The translations under genes and the position numbers were made by a program. Shown piece by piece: positions 26,841-35,103 of a stretch of DNA of 64,000 bases. Under the pieces are notes generated by a model. That model saw only the letters and a program-made list of their open reading frames with translations, ran no database searches and was not told where the DNA came from. The stretch comes from Caldora sp965222765 (GTDB lineage: Bacteria > Cyanobacteriota > Cyanobacteriia > Cyanobacteriales > Coleofasciculaceae), in assembly GCA_965222765.1 (NCBI GenBank), contig CBDCVG010000042.1, forward strand, positions 33,055-97,054. Reading direction: 5' to 3'. The stretch's first letter is position 1. Every line of letters starts with the position of its first letter.

Positions 26841-28109
26841 CTAATGACTAATTTGCAAAACTTGTATAGATTCACCAGCAGGTATGACAGTTTCACCCAC
26901 CGGCACAACTGCTAAACCAGTGGTTTGCGCTAAATTAATCAAGTTACCGGAACTATGGCTGCCACCAGCAAGATGGAATTCATACCTGCCATCTACTACC
27001 TGTAACTGACCCCAAAGGTAGGTTTCTCGCTTACCAGCTGCTCGGAGTTCGTGGCAGGTGTATGCCTGGACAAATGTTGGTTTACAGGATGCCTGAGGTA
27101 AACCAGAAAGCCTTTTCAGGGCAGGTGTAACAAACCGCCAACAGCTGACTAGGGCTGAAACTGGATTTCCTGGAAGTCCGAAGTACAACACTGGGTGTTT
27201 TGCTCCCTTTTGATTTCCTGGTTTCTGAGAAGGAAAAGTAGCTACGGTTAGAGGTTTACCAGGTTTTACAGCAACAGCATGAATGTGAATCTGTGCACCC
27301 AACTCAGTCAGGATTTTGTCTACATAATCATAATCTCCTACAGAAACACCGCCAGTGGAGAGAACTATGTCAGCAGAGGATATGGCTTGTCTGATTTTAG
27401 CTTTTAGTGCCTCTGGCTCATCTGGTACGATTCCCAACGGTATCGCTACTCCCCCAGCCTGAAGAACAAATGCAGCTAGGGCATATTGATTAGAATCAAC
27501 AATTTGACCCCGTTGCAATGGTTGCTCAGGGGTTACTAGTTCATTACCAGTCGAGAGAATCACCACTTTTGGACAGCGATAGACAGTCAGTTGGGTACAT
27601 TGAGCTGCGGCTAAGACGGCAATTTCTGGAGCCCCGATAGCAACTCCCTGGGGCAACAGTGGCATTCCTGCTTGATAGAAAGCTGCTCGATGACGGACAA
27701 AGGCTTGGGGTTCTGGAGCCTCAAAAATAAAGACACGATTATCTTCGCGCCGAGTGTTCTCCTGCATCACCACTGTGTCAGCTCCCTTAGGCATACAAGC
27801 ACCTGTCAAAATTCGGGATGCTTGCCCTGGTTTAACCTCCAATTCGGGCTGATAGCCAGCAGGAATTTCCTCAATAATTTCCAAAACTGCTGGTTGTGAG
27901 GTATGGCAGGATTGGACATCGGCATAGCGAACAGCGTAGCCATCCATCGCAGAATTATCCCAGTGAGGAAAATCTAATTGACTGGTCACTGTAGCAGCTA
28001 AAATGCGACCAGTGGCAGCTGATAACTCTACAACCTCTGTCTCTAGTTGTTCATCCAGAGGTGACACCAAACTGAGAATGATTGACTCTGCTTCTTTAAC
28101 CGACAGCAT
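26841..28109 (-). CDS. moeA: Molybdopterin molybdenumtransferase MoeA
   Basis: This 422-residue protein inserts molybdate into adenylylated molybdopterin, the last step of molybdenum cofactor synthesis. Signatures: DNSAMDGYAVRYADV, PAGYQP, GACMPKGADTVVMQENT, then the MoCF-like domain with VVILSTGNELVTP, GQIVDSNQ, STGGVSVGDYDYV and GLPGNPVSALVSCWRFV. C-terminal domain IV ends near residue 420. The gene is convergent with the kinase, with CAAATAACAAACAAC-type repeats between (26700-26760). Confidence 0.95.
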   Translation of the reverse strand: MLSVKEAESIILSLVSPLDEQLETEVVELSAATGRILAATVTSQLDFPHWDNSAMDGYAVRYADVQSCHTSQPAVLEIIEEIPAGYQPELEVKPGQASRILTGACMPKGADTVVMQENTRREDNRVFIFEAPEPQAFVRHRAAFYQAGMPLLPQGVAIGAPEIAVLAAAQCTQLTVYRCPKVVILSTGNELVTPEQPLQRGQIVDSNQYALAAFVLQAGGVAIPLGIVPDEPEALKAKIRQAISSADIVLSTGGVSVGDYDYVDKILTELGAQIHIHAVAVKPGKPLTVATFPSQKPGNQKGAKHPVLYFGLPGNPVSALVSCWRFVTPALKRLSGLPQASCKPTFVQAYTCHELRAAGKRETYLWGQLQVVDGRYEFHLAGGSHSSGNLINLAQTTGLAVVPVGETVIPAGESIQVLQISH

Positions 28110-28291
28110 TGTTACTTGTTATGCGGAATTGGAAGTTAATTATACCTGGATTACCATCTGGGGGATTATTCGGAGAAAATGATATTGTTTACAATGATGA
28201 ATCTGTTCTCACAGAACTCGGACAAATTGGCACTCAGTTTAATGGTTAGAGATTGCCCAATTCAACGCTGTTGTACGGGTAAACTTCAGTC

Positions 28292-29548
28292 ATGAACAAA
28301 AGATCCAGGCTTGTCTTTAATTCTGCACCAGATTTATTTAAAGATGAAAGCTATACGGGAATAAAACATAAACCAATTCGTCCTTGTGGGGAATTCAGTG
28401 ATTTCGTCGTCGAGGTTTTACCACAAAAGCTCGACATGATTTTAAAGGCAGGCAATGACAATACAAAAAATCTGATTGTCGCTTTAGGACGAGATATTCA
28501 ATCACTTACAAATACTCTCGAGCCTGATATTTTGGATCGGCTCTCAGAAGCTGACGCCATTGTTGCCAGAGTTGATGCGATATACGCTTATAATAGCCTA
28601 ATACAGATCGCATGTATTAAAAACGTCGATCCTTACTTTGTTCATTGTGCAATAGTTCCCTCCAGACTTCATGCAATTGTTAATAAAAGCTCATCCAAGT
28701 TTGCGGTTCCAAGTGTCCTGACTTATGAAGATATGATACTGCACAATCCTGTTCAGGATGATCCAAGAATATTCACACGAGGAAATACAGGAAAAGCCGA
28801 GAGAGATTTTTGTCTGGGGCACAGATATATCGAATATCTTTTGGAAAAAGCAATTACTGCTATTGAACAGGGATTATGTTTCTCAAAAACGATGGAAAAC
28901 TTGAAAAAAGGGCTTGATGAAGCGCAACAGCCACTTCAAGAGATAAATCGAATAATGTGCATTTTCAAAAATCAAATGCCAATGAAGCATTTTGCTCATT
29001 ATAGGCAGTTTTTTGGCAAAAATATAGTTCATGGAACATTAGGTCCAAGCGGTCGTTTTTCAGGTCGTATTCCCCTTCTGAGTGTCCTGATGTTCGGCAA
29101 TATTATTCATGAGGAAAAACCTCAATTTTATAAAGGTCTTTTTGAATTAAGAGACCTTTATCCGGCATATGATTTAGCAAGAATATACAGCCGTACAAGA
29201 CCTGAATTTTGTTTTGATGTTTATCCTGAGATGAACATGGCAATAGATAGAAAGAGGCTATCTTTGATTCCAGAAAATCAGGAATCTCCTGTCACTGTGT
29301 TAGAGACTGTAGTGAAATATGGCGCACCCCATGAACTTAAGGAATCATTTTTAAAGTGTAAGCAATTCATGGATATGTTTACAGGCATTCATATAACAGC
29401 AGCTTGCAAATATAGTGTTGAGCCAGGAAAGACTGCTCTAGGTAGGAGAGAAAATGAATCCGTTCAACGGATTTTAAGACAGCGTTACACAAGGGGAATC
29501 AAAGGGAAACTCGCCAAATTAAGCACCGCGCAGGTTTCAAACCCATAA
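28292..29548 (+). CDS. PrnB-like protein (heme-dependent dioxygenase superfamily)
   Basis: This 418-residue protein resembles PrnB, monodechloroaminopyrrolnitrin synthase (DUF1864), in the tryptophan/indoleamine dioxygenase-like heme superfamily. The match is by recalled motifs: DPYFVHCAIVPSR (PrnB LLHVTVWNP), MKHFAHYRQFFGK then GTLGPSGRFSGRIPLLSVLM (PrnB FYDELRPFYEP, YLGPGAVEMPLFVLE) and YGAPHELKESF with a His where a heme ligand would be. It precedes a methyltransferase on the same strand by 94 bases, suggesting a small natural-product module. Substrate unknown. Base composition looks slightly AT-richer than the neighbours. Confidence 0.7.
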   Translation: MNKRSRLVFNSAPDLFKDESYTGIKHKPIRPCGEFSDFVVEVLPQKLDMILKAGNDNTKNLIVALGRDIQSLTNTLEPDILDRLSEADAIVARVDAIYAYNSLIQIACIKNVDPYFVHCAIVPSRLHAIVNKSSSKFAVPSVLTYEDMILHNPVQDDPRIFTRGNTGKAERDFCLGHRYIEYLLEKAITAIEQGLCFSKTMENLKKGLDEAQQPLQEINRIMCIFKNQMPMKHFAHYRQFFGKNIVHGTLGPSGRFSGRIPLLSVLMFGNIIHEEKPQFYKGLFELRDLYPAYDLARIYSRTRPEFCFDVYPEMNMAIDRKRLSLIPENQESPVTVLETVVKYGAPHELKESFLKCKQFMDMFTGIHITAACKYSVEPGKTALGRRENESVQRILRQRYTRGIKGKLAKLSTAQVSNP

Positions 29549-29642
29549 ATAAATTTATGGGGTTCGTGGGGTAAAACTCCATAGTCTAAGCACAGCTCAC
29601 CTGACACGCTACAGTATTTTGTAACCAAAAAGGAGACTAAAA

Positions 29643-30335
29643 ATGGGAGCTTACTATGACACCATTGCCGAGCAGTATCAAAAATCCTCTCAATTGCCGG
29701 TTCGTCGTTATGTTGAGGAGTATACATACTTGAATTTGCTCGGTGATCTGAGTGGAAAATCAATTCTCGATCTTGGTTGTGGAGAAGGAGCATACACTAG
29801 AAAATTAAAGCAGTTGGGCGCTACACGAGTGTTAGGGGTGGACATTTCTGAAAAAATGCTCTCCCTAGCGAGAGAGAAAGAAGAGAAAGAACCACTTGGC
29901 ATTGAATACATACTCAGTGATGTAACTACCCTTGGCTCCATTGGCAGTTTCTCTCTTGTAGTTGCCTCCTATCTGCTCAATCATGCCCAGACGAAAGAAC
30001 AGCTGCTCAAAATGTGTCAGACCATCTCGGCCAATCTGGAACCGGGCGGTCGCTTCCTTAGCATTAGCAGTAATCTTTCACAGTCCCCTTCCTCCTATCC
30101 AATCTGTGAAAAATATGGTTTTACCAAAAGCATGTCCTCACCGCTTCAAGAAGGCACGCCCATAACCGTAACCTTCCAAGTTGATGGAGAAAAGTTCAGC
30201 CTAATTAACTATTACCTCAGCCTCCCCACCTATGAATCGGTTTTCCAGAGTGTTGGATCCCACATTTCGCATCTGCATTTATACTTAAAAAATTTGTCTC
30301 CGCAGGTTGCTGAATCGAAAAAACAATTTCGCTAA
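29643..30335 (+). CDS. Class I SAM-dependent methyltransferase, C-terminus possibly shortened
   Basis: This 230-residue protein has the Rossmann methyltransferase motifs: ILDLGCGEGAYTRKL (I), VLGVDISEKML (II), GIEYILSDVTTL, and NLEPGGRFLSISSN (post-III/IV), followed by a lid with INYYLSLPTYESVFQSVG. An AAGGAGA precedes the ATG. It ends AESKKQFR-stop where relatives usually continue with a Trp and ~15-20 further residues (DF..YQPIVGIE); such an ending is found 300 bases downstream as a separate remnant. Probably a small-molecule methyltransferase working with the PrnB-like enzyme. Confidence 0.85.
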   Translation: MGAYYDTIAEQYQKSSQLPVRRYVEEYTYLNLLGDLSGKSILDLGCGEGAYTRKLKQLGATRVLGVDISEKMLSLAREKEEKEPLGIEYILSDVTTLGSIGSFSLVVASYLLNHAQTKEQLLKMCQTISANLEPGGRFLSISSNLSQSPSSYPICEKYGFTKSMSSPLQEGTPITVTFQVDGEKFSLINYYLSLPTYESVFQSVGSHISHLHLYLKNLSPQVAESKKQFR

Positions 30336-30570
30336 AAGTAGTATAACCATTGTCTAATAAGCTTTTCCGCTATTTTCATTCTTTATGTCAAACTCACTCC
30401 TCAAAGAGTGCAGTCAACCTCCATCGGTTGTCATTAAGCCCAGATAATTGATAATGGTTTGAGTTCAAGTGTCTGTGGAATTTGCGATCGCAAATTTTGT
30501 GTGGATGAACAAATTATTGAAAGTCTTACTAGGCAAGGATCTGAAAAATTATTCAGATTGCTGAGACTAC

Positions 30571-30736
30571 CTGCGGAATGTGGGTTGGATTTCAAGATGT
30601 TCGCTGGCATTCCCCCAGAGTCTCTCCAGAAGGCTTGCAGAAATTTGGTCAAGATTTCTGGCAGGATTTCATCGACTATCAGCCCATAGTTGGCATTGAG
30701 ATCTCAGGTGATACAGATGAATTGAATCAGACTTAG
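30571..30736 (+). pseudogene. C-terminal remnant of a second methyltransferase
   Basis: Reading GFQDVRWHSPRVSPEGLQKF then GQDFWQDFIDYQPIVGIEIS to TAG at 30734, this is the conserved C-terminus of the methyltransferase type seen at 29643-30335, whose own version is missing. Just upstream YLRNVG lies in another frame, so the remnant itself carries a frameshift. It suggests a tandem methyltransferase pair of which the second has decayed. Confidence 0.6.
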
Positions 30737-30776
30737 GGCTTGCTGAGGGGGAATAGGAGCCTCCAAGTCCATAGAA

Positions 30777-30897
30777 CTGAGATCTTGCACCTGATGTTGA
30801 AAACCGGATTTTGAGCAAAATTACAACGAATTCAATAGGGTTTCAGCTTCTCAAAATCCGGTTTTTTCGATTTTTTGGGCTTGGTGCAAGATCTCAG
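30777..30897. mobile_element. 121-bp MITE with terminal inverted repeats and 5-bp target duplication
   Basis: Perfect 15-base ends, CTGAGATCTTGCACC (30777-30791) and GGTGCAAGATCTCAG (30883-30897), enclose inner inverted arms AAAACCGGATTTTGAG and CTCAAAATCCGGTTTT. TAGAA flanks it on both sides (30772-30776 and 30898-30902), a target-site duplication. It has no coding capacity, so it is a non-autonomous element mobilised by a transposase elsewhere. It lies just after the methyltransferase remnant. Confidence 0.9.
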
Positions 30898-30924
30898 TAG
30901 AACAATTGTCTCATGAGCAAAGAA

Positions 30925-30956
30925 TCCCACGGTTTTAGGGTAGCGTAACCGTGGGA
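30925..30956. terminator. Strong hairpin downstream of the EF-hand gene
   Basis: A perfect 10-bp stem TCCCACGGTT/AACCGTGGGA with a 12-base loop lies 24 bases beyond the stop of the minus-strand EF-hand gene. No long U-run follows on either strand. It is a candidate terminator or a member of the dispersed CCCACGG palindrome family. Confidence 0.55.
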
Positions 30957-30979
30957 GTCTCAATAAACCAAGTGTTCAA

Positions 30980-31540
30980 TTAGTACCAGCCAAACAGCCA
31001 GTTACCAGGAGAATTTGGATCATCACTGTAAAAAAAATCACGATTCAGTTGTCTTAACTGCTCGAGGTCAATGTAACCATTATGTTTCAGGTCAAGTCTG
31101 GCGAAAGCCTCTTCAAATTTATGGTCAGGAAAAGAACCAGGTTGATAAGGATCACCAAACAAGTCGTAAGCGATCGCAAAATCAAAATACTCGTCAATGC
31201 TAATGTGACCATTCTGATCAGCATCAAATAACTGGAAAAATCCTTCTGTTATGTCAAGAATAATTTTCTCTATTTTTCCGGAATTAATAAGTTTTTCATA
31301 GGCTTCCAACCATTCATCTAAGTTAATTTGATCATCTTCATTCTTATCAGCAATCTCTTTAACTTCCCTCCAAAGATCCAAGTACCTAGCTTTCAAATCC
31401 CGCAGTACCGACCAAGGTTTCTCTTTGCCAAGTTTATAGGCTAGCAACTCAAAGTCTAATCGATTGACTTCACCACTATTGTCAGAATCGTAGATATTAA
31501 ACAATCGAATCAACTTGCGTTGTTGTAATGGTTTGAGCAT
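30980..31540 (-). CDS. EF-hand calcium-binding protein
   Basis: This is a 186-residue protein with four EF-hand-like loops at ~18-29 (DSDNSGEVNRLD), 65-76 (DKNEDDQINLDE), 106-117 (DADQNGHISIDE) and 150-161 (DLKHNGYIDLEQ). Loops 2 and 3 look canonical. Loop 1 ends in Asp and loop 4 in Gln instead of Glu, so calcium affinity there is doubtful. The layout is that of calerythrin-like sarcoplasmic-type proteins. I chose the ATG at 31540 over an in-frame TTG at 31558. Cytosolic; likely a calcium buffer or sensor. No operon partner. Confidence 0.9.
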   Translation of the reverse strand: MLKPLQQRKLIRLFNIYDSDNSGEVNRLDFELLAYKLGKEKPWSVLRDLKARYLDLWREVKEIADKNEDDQINLDEWLEAYEKLINSGKIEKIILDITEGFFQLFDADQNGHISIDEYFDFAIAYDLFGDPYQPGSFPDHKFEEAFARLDLKHNGYIDLEQLRQLNRDFFYSDDPNSPGNWLFGWY

Positions 31541-31689
31541 AACTATTTCTTCTTGCAATAACCTAGAACAATGTTAAACTTTATCACAGTCTTTACCATA
31601 GATAAGCTAAGACGCATTTAAACTACTTAATACCAATCTTCACGTCTTCGCATCCACAAGCCTCCACGTTAGTAATAATTGATAATTTA

Positions 31690-31790
31690 AATGCACAACA
31701 GCTTATTATGAAGCCTTCCTCTGTTGCCTCCAGCAAGAGTGTTTCTTAGAAGTTTTCCCCGTATCGGGTTACCAGCGGGAAAACGTTACA
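31690..31790 (+). mobile_element. Possible IS200/IS605 right-end remnant
   Basis: A short frame ending MKPSSVASSKSVS-stop resembles the tail of TnpB proteins and is followed by a hairpin (GTTTTCCCC paired with GCGGGAAAAC, 31754-31788) and GTTAC. Layout and position match IS605-type right ends seen elsewhere in this window, but the similarity is short. Confidence 0.3.
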
Positions 31791-31830
31791 GTTAAAATGT
31801 GAAGTAGCCAGTCTGTACACCAAGTCTGTG

Positions 31831-32367
31831 ATGAGTATTAAACCAGTTTATAAGCGCTTTCCTCTGGTGCCGATTGAGCGACGGGCTAGTGCCTTCCTGA
31901 TTGATTTTGTCAGTGTTTGGCTACTTAGTTCTTTCTTGGGAGGCAATGTCTGGCTTCAGGGAATAGTATTTTTGCTACTATGGCTAGGGCTACGAGTAGT
32001 CTTGGTATCAAGCAATCAAGGTCAAACTTTGGGGCGCTGGGCTCTTGATATGAAAATTCTTGATGCTAATTTTGCCAAGATGCCGGGAATGTTAGCCTTA
32101 ACCCAACGAGAAGGTATTTTGGGATTCTGTTCTCTGTTAGCAATGATTGGTCTTAACATTAATCTTGCTAATGCCATCTCTATGTTGCTGCTGATTTCTC
32201 CCTTAGCAGCAGATTGTGGGGTTGCACTGGGAGATTTGGAAGCTCAACAAGCATTTCATGACCGTGTGGCTCAAACAATTGTCATACAGACCCGTCGGGG
32301 TTTTTCCCTAGACCTCCGTCTCAAGAAATGGTTTGCTCAACTCAGGACTCGTATGAGACAATGGTAA
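31831..32367 (+). CDS. RDD-family membrane protein
   Basis: This 178-residue protein opens FPLVPIERRASAFLIDFVSV, with the Arg...Asp signature of RDD proteins, and has hydrophobic helices at ~22-38, 40-60 and ~105-130. NQGQTLGRWALDMKIL between helices is also typical. RDD proteins are small inner-membrane proteins; some act in ion or proton antiport, but most have no known role. The start is ATG 31831, one codon after an in-frame GTG. It precedes rpmG by 52 bases and may share its transcript. Confidence 0.88.
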   Translation: MSIKPVYKRFPLVPIERRASAFLIDFVSVWLLSSFLGGNVWLQGIVFLLLWLGLRVVLVSSNQGQTLGRWALDMKILDANFAKMPGMLALTQREGILGFCSLLAMIGLNINLANAISMLLLISPLAADCGVALGDLEAQQAFHDRVAQTIVIQTRRGFSLDLRLKKWFAQLRTRMRQW

Positions 32368-32419
32368 ATTGTGTTTAATTTAGATTACACTAACCACTGG
32401 ATTTTCTAGAAATAAGACT

Positions 32420-32614
32420 ATGGCAACGAAGAAAGGTGTACGCATTATTATTACCTTAGAATGTACGGAGTGTCGCACGAACCCGAATAAGCGGTCACCT
32501 GGGGTCTCTCGCTATACAACGAAGAAGAACCGCCGCAACACGACTTCACGTCTAGAACTCAAAAAGTTTTGTACCCATTGCAACAAACACACAGTGCACA
32601 AAGAAATCAAGTAA
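32420..32614 (+). CDS. rpmG: 50S ribosomal protein L33
   Basis: A 64-residue ribosomal protein of the zinc-binding (C+) type: LECTECRTN and KKFCTHCNKHTVH carry the four cysteines, with RYTTKKNRRNTTSRLELKK between. It is the usual partner of rpsR in cyanobacteria, which follows after 110 bases. Confidence 0.97.
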   Translation: MATKKGVRIIITLECTECRTNPNKRSPGVSRYTTKKNRRNTTSRLELKKFCTHCNKHTVHKEIK

Positions 32615-32724
32615 ATTTAGTTATTAGTCGTTATATTGTTTCTTGGCAAGCTCACTGCTACTAAACAATGACTAGTAAAGATAGAATTTTATCCTAGCAA
32701 ACAACCAACAATCACTAAAAAACA

Positions 32725-32940
32725 ATGAGTTACTTTCGTCAACGTCTTTCTCCCATCAAACCTGGAACCCCTATAGACTACAAAGACGTTGAGCTGCTAC
32801 GTAAGTTCATTACAGAACGTGGTAAAATTTTACCCCGTCGCATTACAGGACTAACATCTCAACAACAAAGAGATTTGACTAAAGCAATTAAGCGAGCCAG
32901 AATTTTGGCATTGCTACCCTTTATTAATAAGGAAGGGTAA
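32725..32940 (+). CDS. rpsR: 30S ribosomal protein S18
   Basis: A 71-residue ribosomal protein with the S18 core DYKDVELLRKFITERGKILP then RRITGLTSQQQRDLTKAIKR. It binds the small-subunit platform with S6. It lies between rpmG and the exoribonuclease gene on the same strand, a conserved cyanobacterial arrangement. Confidence 0.97.
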   Translation: MSYFRQRLSPIKPGTPIDYKDVELLRKFITERGKILPRRITGLTSQQQRDLTKAIKRARILALLPFINKEG

Positions 32941-32994
32941 ACAGGAGTAAGTGGTTAAGTTGTCACATAAACACTACCGGGATTAGCAAAACTG

Positions 32995-35010
32995 GTGGAA
33001 AAGGGAAAACTGATTGAATTTCGCCTGCATGGAGAGCGCCATGTAGCAACAGCAGACCGTCCAGAAGGGAAAAAGCACTGGATTGTCATAGATGAACGTG
33101 GTCAATCTCATAAACTTCATCCCCGGCAAGTCAGCTATGAAGTGGATGGTTGCACATTCCAGCCATCAGAAATCCCCCAATTTCTAGAAGAAGTTAGGTC
33201 GTATCTAGACCCCTCAAGCCTAGAAGTTGCCTGGGAATTGTTGGTAGAAGATGGGCAAGCAGTTACCTGCGCTGAGATGGCACAGTTGTTATTTTCTGAC
33301 CAGCATTATATCCCCTGCTATGCTGCTCACTGTTTATTGTCTGAAGACAAGATCTATTTCAAGCAAAAAGCAGACAGCTACGAACCTCGTTCCGCTGCGA
33401 TGGTGGCTGAAATTAAACATCAGCGCTTAGCCGAAGAATTAAAACAGCGAGAACAACAAGATTTTTTGACACGGGTACAGGAAAAACTAACAGGTGTCTC
33501 TGTGGAGTGGCAAGATAGCGATCGCTCCCGCATCAATGCTTTAGAAAAATTTGCCCTCTACCCAGATAACGCCTCTCATGCTGCACAGGAAGTGATGGCA
33601 GCGTTAGAACTCTCTCAAACTCCTCAAAATGCCAAAAATTTATTGGTAGAACTAGGCTTGTGGAGTACACACGAGAATATGTTTTTGCGGCGTAGTCAAA
33701 TCCCTGTTAATTTTAGTCGTGAGGTGCTGGCAATGGGGCAAAAATACCTGGATTCTCCACCTCCTGACCCGGATTCAGAACGCCTAGATTTGACTGGTCT
33801 AAAGGTATACACCATTGATGACGAAAGCACCAAAGAAATTGATGACGGTTTAAGTTTAGAACAACTTGATGATGGCAGGGAACGCCTTTGGATTCACATT
33901 GCAGATCCAACGCGGTTGCTCATGCCAGGAGATAAATTAGATCTAGAGGCACGAAGGCGTGCCACTACCTTGTATCTACCAACAGGCATGGTTCCGATGT
34001 TCCCTTCGGAACTGGCAACAGGTCCAATGAGTTTGATTCAAGGGAAAGTCTGTCCAGCACTGAGTTTTGGCGTCATTCTAGATGAAACTGGGAAAATTCA
34101 GGACTATCAAATCCATCCTAGTTTAATTAAACCAACCTATCGTCTGACCTACGAAGACGTCGATGAAATGTTGCAGCTAGGGGTACAGGCGGAAACAGAA
34201 ATATCTGCGATCGCAACTTGGGCAAAACAACGACAAGAGTGGCGGCGTTCTCAGGGATCGATTAACATTCATATGCCAGAGTCAGTGATCAAAGTGCAAA
34301 ATGATGAGGAAATTATCATTGAGGTGCTAGATGATTCGCGATCGCGACAACTGGTAGCAGAGATGATGATTCTGGCAGGTGAAGTAGCAGGGAACTATGG
34401 TCAAACCCATCAGCTTCCCCTAACATTTAGGGGACAATCCGAGCCAGAACTTCCTTCAGAAGAAGAATTACAGCAACTACCAGCAGGACCAGTCCGCTTC
34501 TGCGCATTGCGTCGTTGTATGCCTAGGAGTGAAATGAGTATTACCCCTTTGCGACACGCCGGTTTGGGTTTAGCCGTTTATACTCAAGTCACTTCTCCGA
34601 TCCGTCGTTACAATGATTTGCTCAATCATTTTCAACTCAAAGCTCATCTAAGAGGTGACCCACTACCCTTTGAGAGTCAACTCCTTCAAGAGACAATGCA
34701 GAGTGTCAGTTCAGCAGCTTATGAAGCAACTTTGGTAGAACGTCAAACTAATCGTTATTGGGGATTAGAATATTTACGGCGTCATACCGATCAAGTTTGG
34801 CAAGCGCTAGTACTGCGCTGGCTTAGAGAAGACGATAATCTAGGACTAATTCTGTTGGAGGATTTGGGTTTGGAGTTGGCAATGCGTTTTAATCGCTCGG
34901 TAGAACTGGGTGATTACCTGCATGTTCGAGTGAACCACGCTGACCCTCATCAAGATGTTATCCATTTTCGTGAACTAGTTGAATCAGAGGTTCAAGCAGC
35001 TGCCAACTAG
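32995..35010 (+). CDS. RNase II/R-family 3'-5' exoribonuclease
   Basis: This 671-residue exoribonuclease starts with GTG (MEKGKLIEFRLHG). The RNB catalytic domain (~265-570) shows TIDDESTKEIDDGLSLEQL with the metal-binding aspartates, WIHIADPTRL, LYLPTGMVPMFP and SPIRRYNDLLNHFQL. It is nearer RNase II in size than RNase R, and the C-terminal S1-like part (~600-671) is short. It degrades single-stranded RNA in the cytosol. The position after rpmG-rpsR is conserved in cyanobacteria. Confidence 0.93.
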   Translation: MEKGKLIEFRLHGERHVATADRPEGKKHWIVIDERGQSHKLHPRQVSYEVDGCTFQPSEIPQFLEEVRSYLDPSSLEVAWELLVEDGQAVTCAEMAQLLFSDQHYIPCYAAHCLLSEDKIYFKQKADSYEPRSAAMVAEIKHQRLAEELKQREQQDFLTRVQEKLTGVSVEWQDSDRSRINALEKFALYPDNASHAAQEVMAALELSQTPQNAKNLLVELGLWSTHENMFLRRSQIPVNFSREVLAMGQKYLDSPPPDPDSERLDLTGLKVYTIDDESTKEIDDGLSLEQLDDGRERLWIHIADPTRLLMPGDKLDLEARRRATTLYLPTGMVPMFPSELATGPMSLIQGKVCPALSFGVILDETGKIQDYQIHPSLIKPTYRLTYEDVDEMLQLGVQAETEISAIATWAKQRQEWRRSQGSINIHMPESVIKVQNDEEIIIEVLDDSRSRQLVAEMMILAGEVAGNYGQTHQLPLTFRGQSEPELPSEEELQQLPAGPVRFCALRRCMPRSEMSITPLRHAGLGLAVYTQVTSPIRRYNDLLNHFQLKAHLRGDPLPFESQLLQETMQSVSSAAYEATLVERQTNRYWGLEYLRRHTDQVWQALVLRWLREDDNLGLILLEDLGLELAMRFNRSVELGDYLHVRVNHADPHQDVIHFRELVESEVQAAAN

Positions 35011-35103
35011 TGGCTAAATAGGGAGAAGAGTCTATCAAAGTGAAGAAAAAAAATCCAACCAACAGGAGGCAAGAAGAATTTAAAGAAAATTTACCATTAT
35101 ATC

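Noticed and set aside
30434..30689. Two opposing frames of ~72-76 codons
   Set aside because: Neither resembles a protein; the region is better explained by the methyltransferase remnant in another frame.
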